Shown: positions 9,892-21,261, counted from the stretch's first letter. The stretch: 64,000 nt of DNA from Microbacterium rhizosphaerae (GCF_034120055.1 NZ_CP139368.1:1116001-1180000); one strand, 5' to 3'. Program-made: numbers and translations. The notes: a model not told the origin generated them from the sequence alone.

Positions 9892-11385
9892 ATGGACACC
9901 CTCACGACGATGACGTTCGACGAGCGCTATCGAGCGATCGAGTCGCGCGATGTCCGTTTCGACGGCCAGTTCGTGACCGCGGTGCGCTCCACGGGCATCT
10001 ACTGCCGCCCCAGCTGCCCGGCACGCACGCCGAAGCCGTCGAACGTCACATTCTTCCCCACGTCGGCGGCGGCGCACGAGGCCGGTTACCGTGCCTGCAA
10101 GCGGTGCCTGCCCGAGGCGGCGCCCGGCTCACCCGCGTGGAATCTCCGCGGCGACGTCGCCGGACGCGCGATGCGGCTGATCGCCGACGGCGTGATCGAG
10201 CGCGAGGGCGTCCCCGGACTGGCATCCCGACTCGGCTATTCGCCCCGGCATCTCACGCGCGTCCTCACCGCCGAGCTCGGCGCGGGTCCGCTCGCCCTGG
10301 CCCGCGCGCAGCGCGCGCACACGGCCCGCATGCTGCTCGTCGGCACCGACATGTCCGCGGCGGACGTCGCGTTCTCCGCGGGCTTCGCGAGCGTGCGGCA
10401 GTTCAACGACACCGTCCGCGAGGTGTTCGCCATGACCCCGCTCGACCTGCGGGCGCGACGGCACACCACACCGGACGCGACGCCTCTCGGCGAGATCGAC
10501 CTCCTGCTGCCGGTCCGCGGACCCTTCGACGGCGCGGGGCTCTTCGCGTGGATGGCGGCGCGCGCCGTCACGGACGTGGAGCAGGCGGGCGACGCCTCCT
10601 TCTCGCGCACTCTGCGGCTCCCCGGCGGCCCGGCGTGGTTCGAGCTCCGGCAGGACGAGGAGCGCATCCGTCTCCGCGCACGCCTCGCGCACCTCGGTGA
10701 CCTCACCGTGCTCGTCGCACGCGCTCGGCGCCTGTTCGACCTCGATGCCGATCCATTGGTGGTGGATGCGGCGCTCGCCGCGCACCCCGAGCTGTCGGCG
10801 TCGGTCGCCGCCATCCCGGGCATCCGCGTGCCGGGAGCCGCCGACCCGCACGAGATGCTCATCCGCGCGATGATCGGCCAGCAGATCACGGTCGTGGCCG
10901 CCCGCACGGCACTGAGCTCGCTGGCGGCGGCGCTCGGCGAGCGCACCCCCGACGGCGCCCTGCTCTTCCCGACCATGCAGGCCATCGCCGAGCGCGGCGC
11001 GGAAGTCCTGCGCGGGCCTGCCGCCCGCATCCGTGCCGTCACGGGTGCCGCAGGCGCCGTCGCGTGCGGCGACCTGCGGCTCTCGAGCGGCGATGACGCC
11101 CTCGAGCAGCGCGCAGCGCTCCTCGCGCTCCCCGGCGTCGGCCCGTGGACGGCGGACTACGTCCGCATGCGCGTGACCGGCGACCCGGACGTGCTGCTGC
11201 CCGGAGACGTCGCCGCCCGCGCCGGCGCCGCGGCTCTCGGCATCCCCTCCGATGCGTCCGGCCTGGTCGCCTGGGCCGCGCGGACGGCGCCCTGGCGCAG
11301 CTACCTCACCGCGCACCTCTGGCGCGCCGTGCCCCCACGGCTGCGCACACCGTCCACGAAGACCCCGACCAAGGAGCTGTCATGA
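9892..11385 (+). CDS. Ada-AraC-AlkA fusion: methyl-responsive activator and 3-methyladenine DNA glycosylase
   Basis: A 497-residue multidomain DNA-repair protein. Residues ~1-75 are an Ada zinc/methyl-acceptor domain ([15 protein letters not shown] ... CKRCLPE, four cysteines). Residues ~85-190 form an AraC-type helix-turn-helix ([28 protein letters not shown]). The remainder is an AlkA-type glycosylase with the AlkA N-terminal domain and a HhH-GPD core: [16 protein letters not shown], then [11 protein letters not shown] with the catalytic Asp. In actinobacteria this fusion both senses alkylation through Ada and excises alkylated bases. ATG 9892 opens the recognisable Ada domain. Its stop overlaps the start of the next repair gene (ATGA), so the two are translationally coupled. 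Confidence 0.92.
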   Translation: MDTLTTMTFDERYRAIESRDVRFDGQFVTAVRSTGIYCRPSCPARTPKPSNVTFFPTSAAAHEAGYRACKRCLPEAAPGSPAWNLRGDVAGRAMRLIADGVIEREGVPGLASRLGYSPRHLTRVLTAELGAGPLALARAQRAHTARMLLVGTDMSAADVAFSAGFASVRQFNDTVREVFAMTPLDLRARRHTTPDATPLGEIDLLLPVRGPFDGAGLFAWMAARAVTDVEQAGDASFSRTLRLPGGPAWFELRQDEERIRLRARLAHLGDLTVLVARARRLFDLDADPLVVDAALAAHPELSASVAAIPGIRVPGAADPHEMLIRAMIGQQITVVAARTALSSLAAALGERTPDGALLFPTMQAIAERGAEVLRGPAARIRAVTGAAGAVACGDLRLSSGDDALEQRAALLALPGVGPWTADYVRMRVTGDPDVLLPGDVAARAGAAALGIPSDASGLVAWAARTAPWRSYLTAHLWRAVPPRLRTPSTKTPTKELS

Positions 11386-11879
11386 CCGCTGTCATCCAAA
11401 CCATCGACACCCCGGACGGCCCGTTCACGATCGTCGCCGACGACGCGGGCCGCGTCCTCGCCTCGGGGTGGACCGCCGATCCCGACGCCGCGCTCGCGCG
11501 CATCCATCCCTCGCTCCGGCCGGACACGGTCGTAGAGGGTGAGACGGATGCCGCGACCGCCGTCGCCGCCTACTACGCCGGCGACCTCGACGCCGTCGGC
11601 GCGGTCGAGGTGCGTCAGCATGGAACGGCGATGCAGCAGACCGGATGGCGAGCCCTGCGCGACATCACGCCCGGCCGGCCGCTGACCTACACGGAGTTCG
11701 CCGTGCAGCTCGGGCAGCCCTCGGCGGTGCGGGCCGCCGCATCCGTCTGCGCCCGCAATGCCCCCGCCCTGTTCGTGCCGTGCCACCGCGTGCTGCGCAC
11801 GGACGGGTCTCTGGGCGGCTTCGCGTGGGGCCTCGAGGTCAAGGAGAGCCTGCTCGCGCGGGAGGCGGCGATCGCCTGA
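11382..11879 (+). CDS. ogt: O6-methylguanine-DNA methyltransferase
   Basis: A 165-residue suicide alkyltransferase. The active-site motif VPCHRVL is present with the acceptor Cys near residue 126, preceded by the winged-helix DNA-binding region [21 protein letters not shown] and followed by [17 protein letters not shown]. It removes O6-alkyl groups from guanine by transferring them to this Cys. The start ATG overlaps the stop of the Ada-AlkA gene by 4 bp, and AAGGAGCTGTC is an obvious ribosome binding site. Together they form an alkylation-damage operon that the Ada domain of the first protein probably autoregulates (family knowledge). Whether the locus is called ogt or mgt is a naming choice. 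Confidence 0.93.
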   Translation: MTAVIQTIDTPDGPFTIVADDAGRVLASGWTADPDAALARIHPSLRPDTVVEGETDAATAVAAYYAGDLDAVGAVEVRQHGTAMQQTGWRALRDITPGRPLTYTEFAVQLGQPSAVRAAASVCARNAPALFVPCHRVLRTDGSLGGFAWGLEVKESLLAREAAIA

Positions 11880-11906
11880 GGCGTGCGGCCGCGAGAGAAT
11901 CGGGGC

Positions 11907-12947
11907 ATGGACGGATCGATGCGCGCTGTGGTGTACGACGAGTACGGATCCTCGCCGCGCATCGATCGCCTCCCCGCGCCGGACTGCCCGCCGGACGGTG
12001 CCGTCGTCCGGGTCGAGGCGACTGGCGTCTGCCGCTCGGACTGGCACGCCTGGCGCGGGCACGACCCGGTGCCGCTGCCGATGATCCCCGGGCACGAGTT
12101 CGCCGGCATCGTCGCCGAGGTCGGCCGCGAGGTGCGCGGCTTCGCCGTCGGCGACCGCGTCACCGCGCCGTTCGTCAACGGATGCGGCGCCTGCGAGTGG
12201 TGCCGGAGCGGCCAGGCGCAGGTATGCCCCGACCAGACGCAGCCGGGCTTCACCGGCGACGGGTCGTTCGCCGAGTACGTGATCGTCCGCGTCGCCGACC
12301 TCAACCTCGTGCGACTGCGGGACGAGGTCGATCCCGTGACCGCGGCATCCCTCGGCTGTCGGTTCGCGACCGCATTCCGCGCGATCGTCGGGCAGGCGGG
12401 CGTGCGTGCGGGCGAGGAGGTCGCCGTGTTCGGATGCGGCGGCGTCGGCCTCTCCGCCATCATGATCGCCCGGGCGCTCGGCGCGCGGGTGACCGCGGTC
12501 GACCTCTCGGAGCGCGCGCTCGCGCGTGCGCAGGACCTGGGTGCCGCCGCCACGGTGCTCTCCCGCACGCCGGTGGACGAGGTGATCGCAGCCACCAGAG
12601 GGGGAGCGCACGTCACGATCGACGCCCTCGGCTCGGCCGCGACGGCGGATGCCGCGGTCCGCAGCCTGCGCCGGCACGGCCGTCACGTGCAGGTCGGGCT
12701 CATGCTGGGGGCCGCAGCATCCGCCCCGCTCCCGTGGGATCGGGTGATCGCGTGGGAGCTCGAGGTGTCCGGCTCGCACGGCATGTCGGCCGCCGACTAT
12801 CCCGCGATGCTGCAGCTGATCGTGGACGGCGCGCTGGATCCGGGTCGGCTCGTCGGACGGGTCACGGACCTCGCGGGCGCCGCCGAGGCGCTCGTGGCGA
12901 TGGATGCCGCCCCCGCAGACGCGGGCATGGTCGTCGCGCGGCTCTGA
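11907..12947 (+). CDS. Zinc-dependent alcohol dehydrogenase (MDR family)
   Basis: A 346-residue medium-chain dehydrogenase. Catalytic zinc ligands are visible in TGVCRSDWHAW and PGHEFAGIVAEVG. The structural zinc loop CGACEWCRSGQAQVC carries four cysteines, and the nucleotide-binding site is VFGCGGVGLSAIMIA near residue 170 followed by an acidic residue in AVDLSERAL, which suggests NAD preference. The enzyme oxidises or reduces an alcohol/aldehyde whose identity is not evident. The start is ATG 11907, with a second possible ATG four codons later. The GAGAATC sequence just upstream could be a -10 element of a near-leaderless transcript. It is 27 bp after the methyltransferase gene and not obviously functionally linked. 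Confidence 0.88.
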   Translation: MDGSMRAVVYDEYGSSPRIDRLPAPDCPPDGAVVRVEATGVCRSDWHAWRGHDPVPLPMIPGHEFAGIVAEVGREVRGFAVGDRVTAPFVNGCGACEWCRSGQAQVCPDQTQPGFTGDGSFAEYVIVRVADLNLVRLRDEVDPVTAASLGCRFATAFRAIVGQAGVRAGEEVAVFGCGGVGLSAIMIARALGARVTAVDLSERALARAQDLGAAATVLSRTPVDEVIAATRGGAHVTIDALGSAATADAAVRSLRRHGRHVQVGLMLGAAASAPLPWDRVIAWELEVSGSHGMSAADYPAMLQLIVDGALDPGRLVGRVTDLAGAAEALVAMDAAPADAGMVVARL

Positions 12948-12960
12948 ATTCATCCAGATC

Positions 12961-12990
12961 TTGCATTCAGCGTTCGTCCAGGTTTAGGCT
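12961..12990 (+). promoter_or_regulatory. Predicted sigma-70-type promoter for the leader ORF and ABC exporter operon
   Basis: A -35-like TTGCAT (12961-12966) and a -10-like TAGGCT (12985-12990) are separated by 18 bp. The predicted start of transcription would leave about 275 nt of leader RNA before the first ABC gene, containing the 25-codon ORF. The call rests on hexamer similarity only. Confidence 0.45.
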
Positions 12991-13052
12991 GGTGGGCTGT
13001 CGCGTCCTACGACGATGCGACAGCCACATTTCCGTGACACAAGGAGGAAGAC

Positions 13053-13130
13053 ATGTATCAGGCCGTCATCGCAGCCAAGCCGGTCGTCTTCCTCCCCGCT
13101 GTCCGCGGCCGGCACGTCTTCGAGGGCTAA
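13053..13130 (+). CDS. 25-residue leader peptide ORF upstream of the ABC exporter operon
   Basis: ATG 13053 to TAA 13128-13130 encodes [19 protein letters not shown] followed by RHVFEG. It has one of the best ribosome binding sites in the window (AAGGAGGAAGAC just before the ATG). It lies inside the 325-bp space between the alcohol dehydrogenase and the exporter, about 60 bp after a predicted promoter and 142 bp before the exporter start. A small hairpin (GCGGC/GCCGC, 13149-13166) follows the ORF. A translated mini-ORF ahead of a heterodimeric drug-exporter pair resembles the BmrB leader of Bacillus bmrCD, where ribosome stalling by antibiotics relieves attenuation. The regulatory role here is inference. 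The peptide is not recognised. Confidence 0.5.
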   Translation: MYQAVIAAKPVVFLPAVRGRHVFEG

Positions 13131-13272
13131 CCGGACTTCTCCGTCCCCGCGGCATTCGATCGCCGCACATCGCGTTACACCCCGCAGACCACTGCATATC
13201 AGGCGCCTCGGGCGTCAGCATGCCCTGCCATGCCCTGCCGAAACACACGTCACCGACCCTGGCCCAAGGAAC

Positions 13273-15114
13273 ATGACACTCTCCGCACCTCCGAAACTCA
13301 GCACTCTCCAGGCGCTCGGGCGCCTCTCACTCTTCGTGAAACCGGTCCTGCCGCGTCTCATCGGGGGCTTCGTCGTCGCGCTCGGCGCGGCCGTGGTCTC
13401 GCTGATCATCCCGCTCGTCCTGCAGGTCGCCGTCGACGGTCCCATCGCATCGGGCAACACGCAGCTGATCATCCTGTCGGTGGCCGGCGTGCTCGTACTC
13501 GGCATCCTCGAGGCCGTCTTCGTCTACCTGCGCCGCGCGTTCGTCCTGACGCCGGCCACGGGCGTCGAGTACGCGATCCGCCAGTCGTTCTACCAGCGGC
13601 TGCAGCGCCTGCCCGTCTCCTTCCACGACAAGTGGCAGTCGGGCCAGCTGCTCTCGCGCATGATGCAGGACATCAACCTGATCCGTCGCTGGCTCGCGTT
13701 CGGCTCCATCCTGCTCGTCGTCAACGTCCTCACGGTGATCATCGGCACGTTCCTGCTGTTCCGCTGGCACTGGTCGCTCGGGGTGACGTTCCTCGTCGTG
13801 TCGATCCCGCTGTGGTTCTTCGGCTACCGCTTCGAGGAGCGCTACGGCGGGCTCACACGGCAGAGCCAGGACCAGGCCGGCGACCTGGCCACCGCGGTCG
13901 AGGAGAGCGTGCACGGCATCCGCGTGCTGAAGGCCTTCGGCCGCGGCAAGCACGCCCTGCAGAAGTTCACCCGCCAGGTCGAGACGCTCCGCGGCACCGA
14001 GATGAACAAAGCCAAAGAGGTCGGCATCCTCTGGTTCTGGCTGGAGGCCGTCCCGGTCGTCGCCTTCGGACTGTGCCTGCTGCTCGGCATCTGGCTCGTG
14101 AGCTCCGACCAGTTGACGGTCGGCGAGCTGTTCGCCTTCTTCGCGATGGCGACGGCGCTGCGCTGGCCGCTGGAGTCGCTCGGCTTCCTGTTCTCGTTCC
14201 TCGTCGACACGCGCACGGCCACCGACCGCGTCTTCGAGGTGCTCGACGAGGAGAACGACATCGTCGACCCCGCCGAGCCGAAGACGATCCCGCAGCCGCG
14301 CGGCGAGCTCGCGTTCCGCGACGTGCACTTCCGCTACCCGGATGCCGCAGCAGCCGAGCGCGATCTGCTCGACGGCGTGGACCTCGTGCTCGAGCCCGGG
14401 GAGACCATGGCGCTCGTAGGCCTGACCGGCTCGGGCAAGACGACGCTCACGACGCTCCCGACGCGCCTGTACGACGTGACGCAGGGCAGCGTCGAGCTCG
14501 ACGGCGTCGACGTGCGCGACCTGCGCCTGGACGAACTGCGCACGCACATCGCGATGGCCTTCGAGGATGCGACGCTGTTCTCCACCACCGTGCGCGAGAA
14601 CGTGCTGATCGGGCGTGACGGGCTCGATCCGCGCAGTCCGGAGGCCGAGGCTGTGCTGAGTGAGGCGCTCGACATCGCGCAGGCGGGGTTCGCCTACGAC
14701 CTGCCGGACGGCGTCGACACGATGGTCGGCGAGGAGGGTCTCAGCCTCTCCGGCGGCCAGCGCCAGCGCCTCGCGCTCGCGCGCGCGGTGGCGGCGGCTC
14801 CGAAGGTGCTCGTGCTCGACGATCCGCTGTCGGCCCTCGACGTCGACACCGAGGCACTGGTGGAGGCGGCCCTGCGCCGGGTGCTGGCGACGACGACGGC
14901 GCTCATCGTCGCCCACCGCCCCTCGACCGTGGCGCTCGCCGACCGCGTGGCCGTGCTCGAGGACGGCCGCATCACGGCCGTCGGCACGCACTCGGCGCTG
15001 CTGCGCGACAGCGCGCACTACCGGCACGTGATCTCGAGCCTCGAGGCCGCCGCCGCCGACGAGCGGCGGCCGAGACCCGAACCCGTTCGACAGGAGATGG
15101 AGGTGAACCTGTGA
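13273..15114 (+). CDS. Heterodimeric ABC exporter, subunit 1 (degenerate Walker B)
   Basis: A 613-residue half-transporter fusing a six-helix exporter membrane domain (residues ~20-310) with a nucleotide-binding domain. Walker [10 protein letters not shown] lies near residue 382, the canonical signature LSGGQRQ near 491, and Walker B is [12 protein letters not shown]. The residue after the Walker B Asp is Asp instead of the catalytic Glu, marking this as the subunit that contributes the degenerate ATP site. The H-loop is IVAHRPST. The start ATG 13273 is preceded by CCAAGGAAC. The stop overlaps the next gene (GTGA). Related heterodimers (BmrCD, TM287/288, LmrCD) export drugs or lipids, but the substrate here is unknown. 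Confidence 0.9.
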   Translation: MTLSAPPKLSTLQALGRLSLFVKPVLPRLIGGFVVALGAAVVSLIIPLVLQVAVDGPIASGNTQLIILSVAGVLVLGILEAVFVYLRRAFVLTPATGVEYAIRQSFYQRLQRLPVSFHDKWQSGQLLSRMMQDINLIRRWLAFGSILLVVNVLTVIIGTFLLFRWHWSLGVTFLVVSIPLWFFGYRFEERYGGLTRQSQDQAGDLATAVEESVHGIRVLKAFGRGKHALQKFTRQVETLRGTEMNKAKEVGILWFWLEAVPVVAFGLCLLLGIWLVSSDQLTVGELFAFFAMATALRWPLESLGFLFSFLVDTRTATDRVFEVLDEENDIVDPAEPKTIPQPRGELAFRDVHFRYPDAAAAERDLLDGVDLVLEPGETMALVGLTGSGKTTLTTLPTRLYDVTQGSVELDGVDVRDLRLDELRTHIAMAFEDATLFSTTVRENVLIGRDGLDPRSPEAEAVLSEALDIAQAGFAYDLPDGVDTMVGEEGLSLSGGQRQRLALARAVAAAPKVLVLDDPLSALDVDTEALVEAALRRVLATTTALIVAHRPSTVALADRVAVLEDGRITAVGTHSALLRDSAHYRHVISSLEAAAADERRPRPEPVRQEMEVNL

Positions 15115-16922
15115 CCACCGTTCTGGGAACCCGTGGCGAGGACCGCCACGACTACACCAAGGACGAGAGCCGCGCCATCCGTCGCCGCTCCCTGAAGCTC
15201 CTCGGTTCGCTCATCCAGCCCATGCGGGGCCTGCTCGTGCTGACCGCGCTGGTCATCGTCGCTTCGACGGGACTGCGCGTGCTCGGTCCGTCGCTCATCG
15301 CATGGGGCATCGACCAGGCCCTTCCGCAGGCTGTGCAGTACGCGAACTGGATGCCGGCCTTCATGGTCTCGGCGCTGTACGTCGCGACGGGCGGCCTCGG
15401 CGCGGGACTGCTGGCGTGGTACGTCCTGCTGTCGGCGCGCCTCACGCAGGCGATCCTCATGGACCTGCGCACGCGCATCTTCCGGCACACGCAACGGCTG
15501 AGCCTCGAGTTCCACGAGAGCTACACCTCGGGGCGCATCATCTCGCGGCAGACCAGCGACCTGGAGTCGATCAGGGAGCTGCTCGACGGCGGCCTGAACC
15601 AGCTCGTGCAGGGCTCGCTCTACGGCCTGTTCACGCTCGTGGCGCTGTTCTTCCTGGACTGGCAGAGCGGTCTCGTGCTGGTGCTGATGGGCATCCCGCT
15701 GTCGGTGCTGATGCGCTGGTTCTACATCGAGTCGCAGAAGGGCTTCCGCGCCTCGCGCGTGGTCAGCGCGAAGCTCATCGTGCAGTTCGTCGAGACGATG
15801 ACGGGCGTGCGCGCCGTCAAGGCGTTCCGCAAGGAGAGGCGCAACGACACCGAGTTCGGCCAGATCTCGGCGGACTACCGGTCCGTCAACCTGAAGCTCG
15901 TGAAGCTGTACGGCGTGCTCGACCCGGGCATGATCCTGCTCTCGAACATCACGCTGTCGGTCGTGCTGCTGTGGGGCGCCTTCCGCGTCGCCGATGGGCG
16001 GCTCGCGGTCGGCGTGCTGCTCGGCGCGCTGCTGTACGTGCGCAACTTCTTCTCGCCGCTGGAGGAGGTGGCGATGTTCCTGAACTCGTACCAGTCCGCC
16101 ACGGCCGCGCTCGAGAAGGTGTCGGGCGTGCTGGAGGAGGAGCCGTCTGTGCCGGATCCGATCAAGCCCGTCGACCTGTGGACCTCGACCGGGCACGTGC
16201 GGTTCGACGACGTCGAGTTCGGCTATGCGTCCGGGCGCACCATCCTGCCGGACTTCACGCTGGACATCCCCGCGGGGCAGACGATCGCGCTGGTCGGGAC
16301 GACGGGCGCGGGCAAGTCGACGCTCGCGAAGCTCGTGTCGCGGTTCTATGATCCGACCCGCGGCCGGGTGACGCTCGACGGCGTCGACCTGCGCGACCTG
16401 CACCCGAACGACCTGCGACGCGCGATCGTGATGGTCACGCAGGAGGCATACCTGTTCAGCGGGACGGTGGCGGACAACATCGCGCTCGGCAAGCCGGATG
16501 CGACGCTCGACGAGATCCGCGCCGCGGCCCGCGCGGTCGGCGCCGACGGCTTCATCCAGGCGCTGCCCGACGGCTACGACACCGACGTGAACAAGCGCGG
16601 CGGACGCGTGTCGGCGGGCCAGCGCCAGCTGATCTCGTTCGCCCGCGCGTTCCTCGCCGACCCCGCGGTGCTGATCCTCGATGAGGCGACGGCGTCGCTC
16701 GACATCCCGTCGGAGCGCCTCATCCAGGAGGCGCTGCAGACGCTGCTCGCCGACCGCACGGCGATCATCATCGCGCACCGGCTCTCGACGGTGGCGATCG
16801 CCGACCGGGTCCTCGTGATGGAGCACGGGCGCATCATCGAGGACGACGACCCCGAGACACTGATCGCGGGCACGGGCAAGTTCGCCCAGCTGCACTCCGC
16901 GTGGCGGGCGTCGCTCGTCTGA
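15111..16922 (+). CDS. Heterodimeric ABC exporter, subunit 2 (canonical Walker B, altered signature)
   Basis: A 603-residue partner half-transporter with the same architecture: six transmembrane helices to about residue 320, then an ATPase domain with Walker [10 protein letters not shown] near residue 396, Walker [13 protein letters not shown] with the catalytic Glu, and H-loop IIAHRLST. Its signature reads VSAGQRQ instead of LSGGQ, and this altered motif would face the Asp-bearing site of subunit 1. The two chains are thus complementary: one consensus and one degenerate ATP site, as known for asymmetric exporters. The start GTG 15111 overlaps the upstream stop, showing translational coupling and probably 1:1 synthesis. 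Cargo is not inferable from sequence. Confidence 0.9.
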   Translation: MTTVLGTRGEDRHDYTKDESRAIRRRSLKLLGSLIQPMRGLLVLTALVIVASTGLRVLGPSLIAWGIDQALPQAVQYANWMPAFMVSALYVATGGLGAGLLAWYVLLSARLTQAILMDLRTRIFRHTQRLSLEFHESYTSGRIISRQTSDLESIRELLDGGLNQLVQGSLYGLFTLVALFFLDWQSGLVLVLMGIPLSVLMRWFYIESQKGFRASRVVSAKLIVQFVETMTGVRAVKAFRKERRNDTEFGQISADYRSVNLKLVKLYGVLDPGMILLSNITLSVVLLWGAFRVADGRLAVGVLLGALLYVRNFFSPLEEVAMFLNSYQSATAALEKVSGVLEEEPSVPDPIKPVDLWTSTGHVRFDDVEFGYASGRTILPDFTLDIPAGQTIALVGTTGAGKSTLAKLVSRFYDPTRGRVTLDGVDLRDLHPNDLRRAIVMVTQEAYLFSGTVADNIALGKPDATLDEIRAAARAVGADGFIQALPDGYDTDVNKRGGRVSAGQRQLISFARAFLADPAVLILDEATASLDIPSERLIQEALQTLLADRTAIIIAHRLSTVAIADRVLVMEHGRIIEDDDPETLIAGTGKFAQLHSAWRASLV

Positions 16923-16927
16923 CACGC

Positions 16928-16944
16928 AGGGGCGGCCTGCCCCT
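16928..16944 (+). terminator. Short hairpin after the ABC exporter operon
   Basis: AGGGGC and GCCCCT form a 6-bp perfect stem with a 5-nt loop 5 bp after the stop of the second ABC gene, followed by pyrimidine-rich CTTCC. It is a modest intrinsic terminator candidate immediately before palindromic repeat A. Confidence 0.4.
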
Positions 16945-16948
16945 CTTC

Positions 16949-17032
16949 CGCCGAGCCCACACCGGTTTGCCGAACCCCCACCGGATCTACGCATATTCGT
17001 TGAGGGTTCGACTAACCAGTGAGGGCTCGGCG
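16949..17032. repeat. Palindromic four-box repeat, copy A
   Basis: An 84-bp imperfect palindrome bounded by CGCCGAGCCC and GGGCTCGGCG. It contains four 10-bp boxes of the type CGAnCCCTCA: two forward at 16952 (CGAGCCCACA) and 16971 (CGAACCCCCA), and two inverted at 17001 (TGAGGGTTCG) and 17020 (TGAGGGCTCG). Box-start spacings are 19, 30 and 19 bp, identical to copies B and C. It lies upstream of the AbiEi-like gene. Confidence 0.75.
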
Positions 17033-17155
17033 CCCGTCCCGTCATGCAGGGTGGAGGTGCGACCGAGATTCCGCGGCGCGGATGGTCGATGTCGTGCCAT
17101 CCACCGACTGCGCGTGGGCGCGATCCGGGGGCGACGGGAGTGCGACCGTGGCGCA

Positions 17156-18238
17156 ATGGAGATCGATGATGCCCGCAATTCGCTGCTCAGCCGGGAAGAC
17201 CTCGAGCGCCGGGGCACGACAGTGCAGATGCTCCGCGCATCCCTTGCGAGGGGCGACCTGCACCGGGTGGATCACGGTCGATATGTCGAAATGACCCTGT
17301 GGCGCTCGAGATATGTCGAAGGTCGTCACCTTCTACGGGTCGTCGCCGCCGCCGAGCGACAACGGGGGACGAGCCTGGTCTTCTCACACGCGTCGGCCGC
17401 CGTCATGCACGGGCTTCCGCTCTTCCGGATGGAGCCGGCCCGGGTCCATCTGAGCGGGTCGGCGGCGAACGGACAGGTGCTCGCATGCAAGCCGACGGTC
17501 GCGCGCCACGAGGTTCCCGTCCCGGACGAGGACATCGTCGAGATCGGCGGCATCAGCTGCACCTCCCTTCCGCGCGCCGTCGCGGAGGTCGTACGGAGCG
17601 CTCCGCGAGAGACCGGGATCGCGGTCCTGGATGCGGCCCTCCGCAGAGGCGCATGGTGCGACCGAAGCCGCACCTACGACGTCGATCGTGCGGAGACCCT
17701 GCGCGCGCAGATCGGTCGATACCTGCCGAAGGGTGGACGAGGAGTGCGCCGTGGGCGGGAGATCTTGATGCTGGGAGACGGTCGGATCGAGTCGCCGGGC
17801 GAGTCCGTCAGCCATCTCTACCTGCGGGACATCGGGTTCCCGCCGCCTCTCCTGCAGGCACAGGTGCCAGGACCGGGCGGCACGACGTATTACGTCGACT
17901 TCGAGCTGGATGGTGCATTCGGCGAGTTCGATGGGATGGGAAAGTACATCGATCCGGTGTTGCGCGGCGGTCGTGGCATCGAGGAGGTGGTCGTCGCGGA
18001 GAAGAGGCGCGAGGACTGGATCAGGGGGATGACCGGTAAGCGCGTGGTCCGCTGGGGTACGGCGGACATCGCGGATGCCGCGACCTTCGAACAGCGCCTC
18101 GCCCGATTCGGCCTCACGCCGCGCGGCCGCGCGGGGGGAACCGGGTCAGCCCGACGCGCGACACACCCCTTTTCGCCGATCCCTCACTCGTTCATCGATC
18201 CCTCAGCCGATAGTGCGCAATCGGGTGAGGGATCGTGA
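17156..18238 (+). CDS. AbiEi-antitoxin-like N-terminal domain protein with endonuclease-like C-terminus
   Basis: A 360-residue protein of a type common in Microbacteriaceae and related actinobacteria. The N-terminus (SLLSREDLERRGTTVQML ... GDLHRVDHGRYV) resembles the winged-helix domain of type IV AbiEi antitoxins. The middle contains SHASAAVMHGLPLF and TSLPRAVAEV. The C-terminal part has TTYYVDFELDGAFGEFDGMG followed by KYID, similar to the DUF559/Vsr-type PD-(D/E)XK nuclease strand pattern. No cognate AbiEii toxin is adjacent, so a toxin-antitoxin role is not supported. Flanking palindromic repeats A and B bracket the gene. Repeat B encodes roughly the last 21 residues and the stop codon, so the C-terminus appears to have been altered by the repeat. 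Start ATG 17156 is the first consistent with the family N-terminus. Function unknown. Confidence 0.65.
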   Translation: MEIDDARNSLLSREDLERRGTTVQMLRASLARGDLHRVDHGRYVEMTLWRSRYVEGRHLLRVVAAAERQRGTSLVFSHASAAVMHGLPLFRMEPARVHLSGSAANGQVLACKPTVARHEVPVPDEDIVEIGGISCTSLPRAVAEVVRSAPRETGIAVLDAALRRGAWCDRSRTYDVDRAETLRAQIGRYLPKGGRGVRRGREILMLGDGRIESPGESVSHLYLRDIGFPPPLLQAQVPGPGGTTYYVDFELDGAFGEFDGMGKYIDPVLRGGRGIEEVVVAEKRREDWIRGMTGKRVVRWGTADIADAATFEQRLARFGLTPRGRAGGTGSARRATHPFSPIPHSFIDPSADSAQSGEGS

Positions 18239-18257
18239 GGCGATTGCGGGTTCGGCG
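18174..18257. repeat. Palindromic four-box repeat, copy B
   Basis: An 84-bp imperfect palindrome bounded by CGCCGATCCC and GGGTTCGGCG. Forward boxes CGATCCCTCA lie at 18177 and 18196, and inverted boxes at 18226 (TGAGGGATCG) and 18245 (TGCGGGTTCG). The 19-30-19 spacing equals that of copies A and C. The copy overlaps the 3' end of the AbiEi-like gene and supplies its stop. Confidence 0.75.
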
Positions 18258-18303
18258 AGCACGGCGCTCGGGCCCAGTCGGGCATCCGTGCGATCGACTG
18301 GTG

Positions 18304-18756
18304 CTAGAGGCCGACCTCGGCGATGATCTCGCCGTACTCGGTCTCGCCGACGGGCGTGAAGCCGACGCGCTCGAAGAACGCCGCCGGCCCGCCCTCGCCG
18401 GCCTCGTAGATCACGTTCACGTGGTCCATGCCGCGCTCGCGCGCCTCGGCCAGGAGCGACTCGACCGCGAAGCGGCCGATGCCCTTGCCCTGGTCCTCGG
18501 CGTCGACGTTGATGCGCCACAGCACGGAGCGGAAGTGCTCCTGCGGGAAGTCCGGATCGAAGTTCGCGCTGATGAAACCCACGATGTCGTCGCCGTCCAG
18601 GACGACCCGCTGCCAGGACGTCTGCGGATTCACGACGGTTGCAGCGATGCCGTAGCTCACCGGCGAGAGGAACTCCTCCTGCCCGGGCTTCAGCGACATG
18701 TTGTTGACCGCCACGATCGTCGAGGCGGACAGTTCTTCCAGCCGAAGTTCTGCCAT
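18304..18756 (-). CDS. GNAT-family N-acetyltransferase
   Basis: A 150-residue acetyltransferase. The acetyl-CoA binding motif A is visible as WRINVDAEDQGKGIGRFAVESLLAEA (Q/RxxGxG/A pattern in QGKGIG, about residues 90-95), followed by AAFFERVGFTPVGE typical of the motif B end. The N-terminus VNNMSLKPGQEEFLSPV is like spermidine/polyamine-type GNATs (the SpeG/PaiA/BltD-like group), which suggests an amine or amino-acid substrate, but this is weak. The start ATG 18756 was preferred to GTG two codons upstream. It is divergent from icd with 206 bp between, which contain the palindrome at 18819. Confidence 0.85.
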   Translation of the reverse strand: MAELRLEELSASTIVAVNNMSLKPGQEEFLSPVSYGIAATVVNPQTSWQRVVLDGDDIVGFISANFDPDFPQEHFRSVLWRINVDAEDQGKGIGRFAVESLLAEARERGMDHVNVIYEAGEGGPAAFFERVGFTPVGETEYGEIIAEVGL

Positions 18757-18818
18757 ACGCACAGGCTAATGCCCACATTGGTCCCAGAGGCAGGCTTGAT
18801 TCCGCATCCATAGGGAGA

Positions 18819-18836
18819 TATCTCGATGTCGAGATA
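18819..18836. promoter_or_regulatory. Perfect palindrome between the GNAT gene and icd (operator candidate)
   Basis: TATCTCGA-TG-TCGAGATA is a perfect 8-bp inverted repeat with a 2-bp centre, in an AT-richer island 126 bp upstream of the icd start and 62 bp upstream of the GNAT start. The size and form fit a dimeric repressor site such as MarR-type regulators use. No regulator gene is adjacent and the binder is unknown. Confidence 0.5.
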
Positions 18837-18962
18837 CTTTCGCGTGTGCGATAGTCTGGCGGATGCGTCGCTGCGCGCGGAGAACCGGCGTGCGGCGGCC
18901 GCATCCGACGCCCCTCACAGCCTCGCCCGCAAGGGCTCCTCCCTTCAAGAGAGAGACGATTC

Positions 18963-21179
<2,217 letters not shown>

Positions 21180-21209
21180 CTCGACACGATCCGGGACGAT
21201 CAGTGCGGA

Positions 21210-21239
21210 CGGGCCGGCGGGGGAGACCTCGCCGGCCCG
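21210..21239 (+). terminator. GC-rich terminator-like hairpin after icd
   Basis: CGGGCCGGCG and CGCCGGCCCG form a perfect 10-bp stem around a 10-nt loop, ending 22 bp before the start of the BadF-type kinase. No T-tract follows, as is common for actinobacterial terminators. Confidence 0.55.
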
Positions 21240-21261
21240 CGCCGCGTGAAGGAGGCGACGG

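Noticed and set aside
12948..12966. WhiB7-type AT-rich box upstream of the exporter promoter
   Set aside because: GAATTC lies near the -35, but the sequence is not a convincing match to the WhiB7 element. I left only the promoter call.
17156..18238. Type IV toxin-antitoxin (AbiEi/AbiEii) system
   Set aside because: No nucleotidyltransferase-type AbiEii gene lies on either side. The similarity is confined to the N-terminal winged helix.
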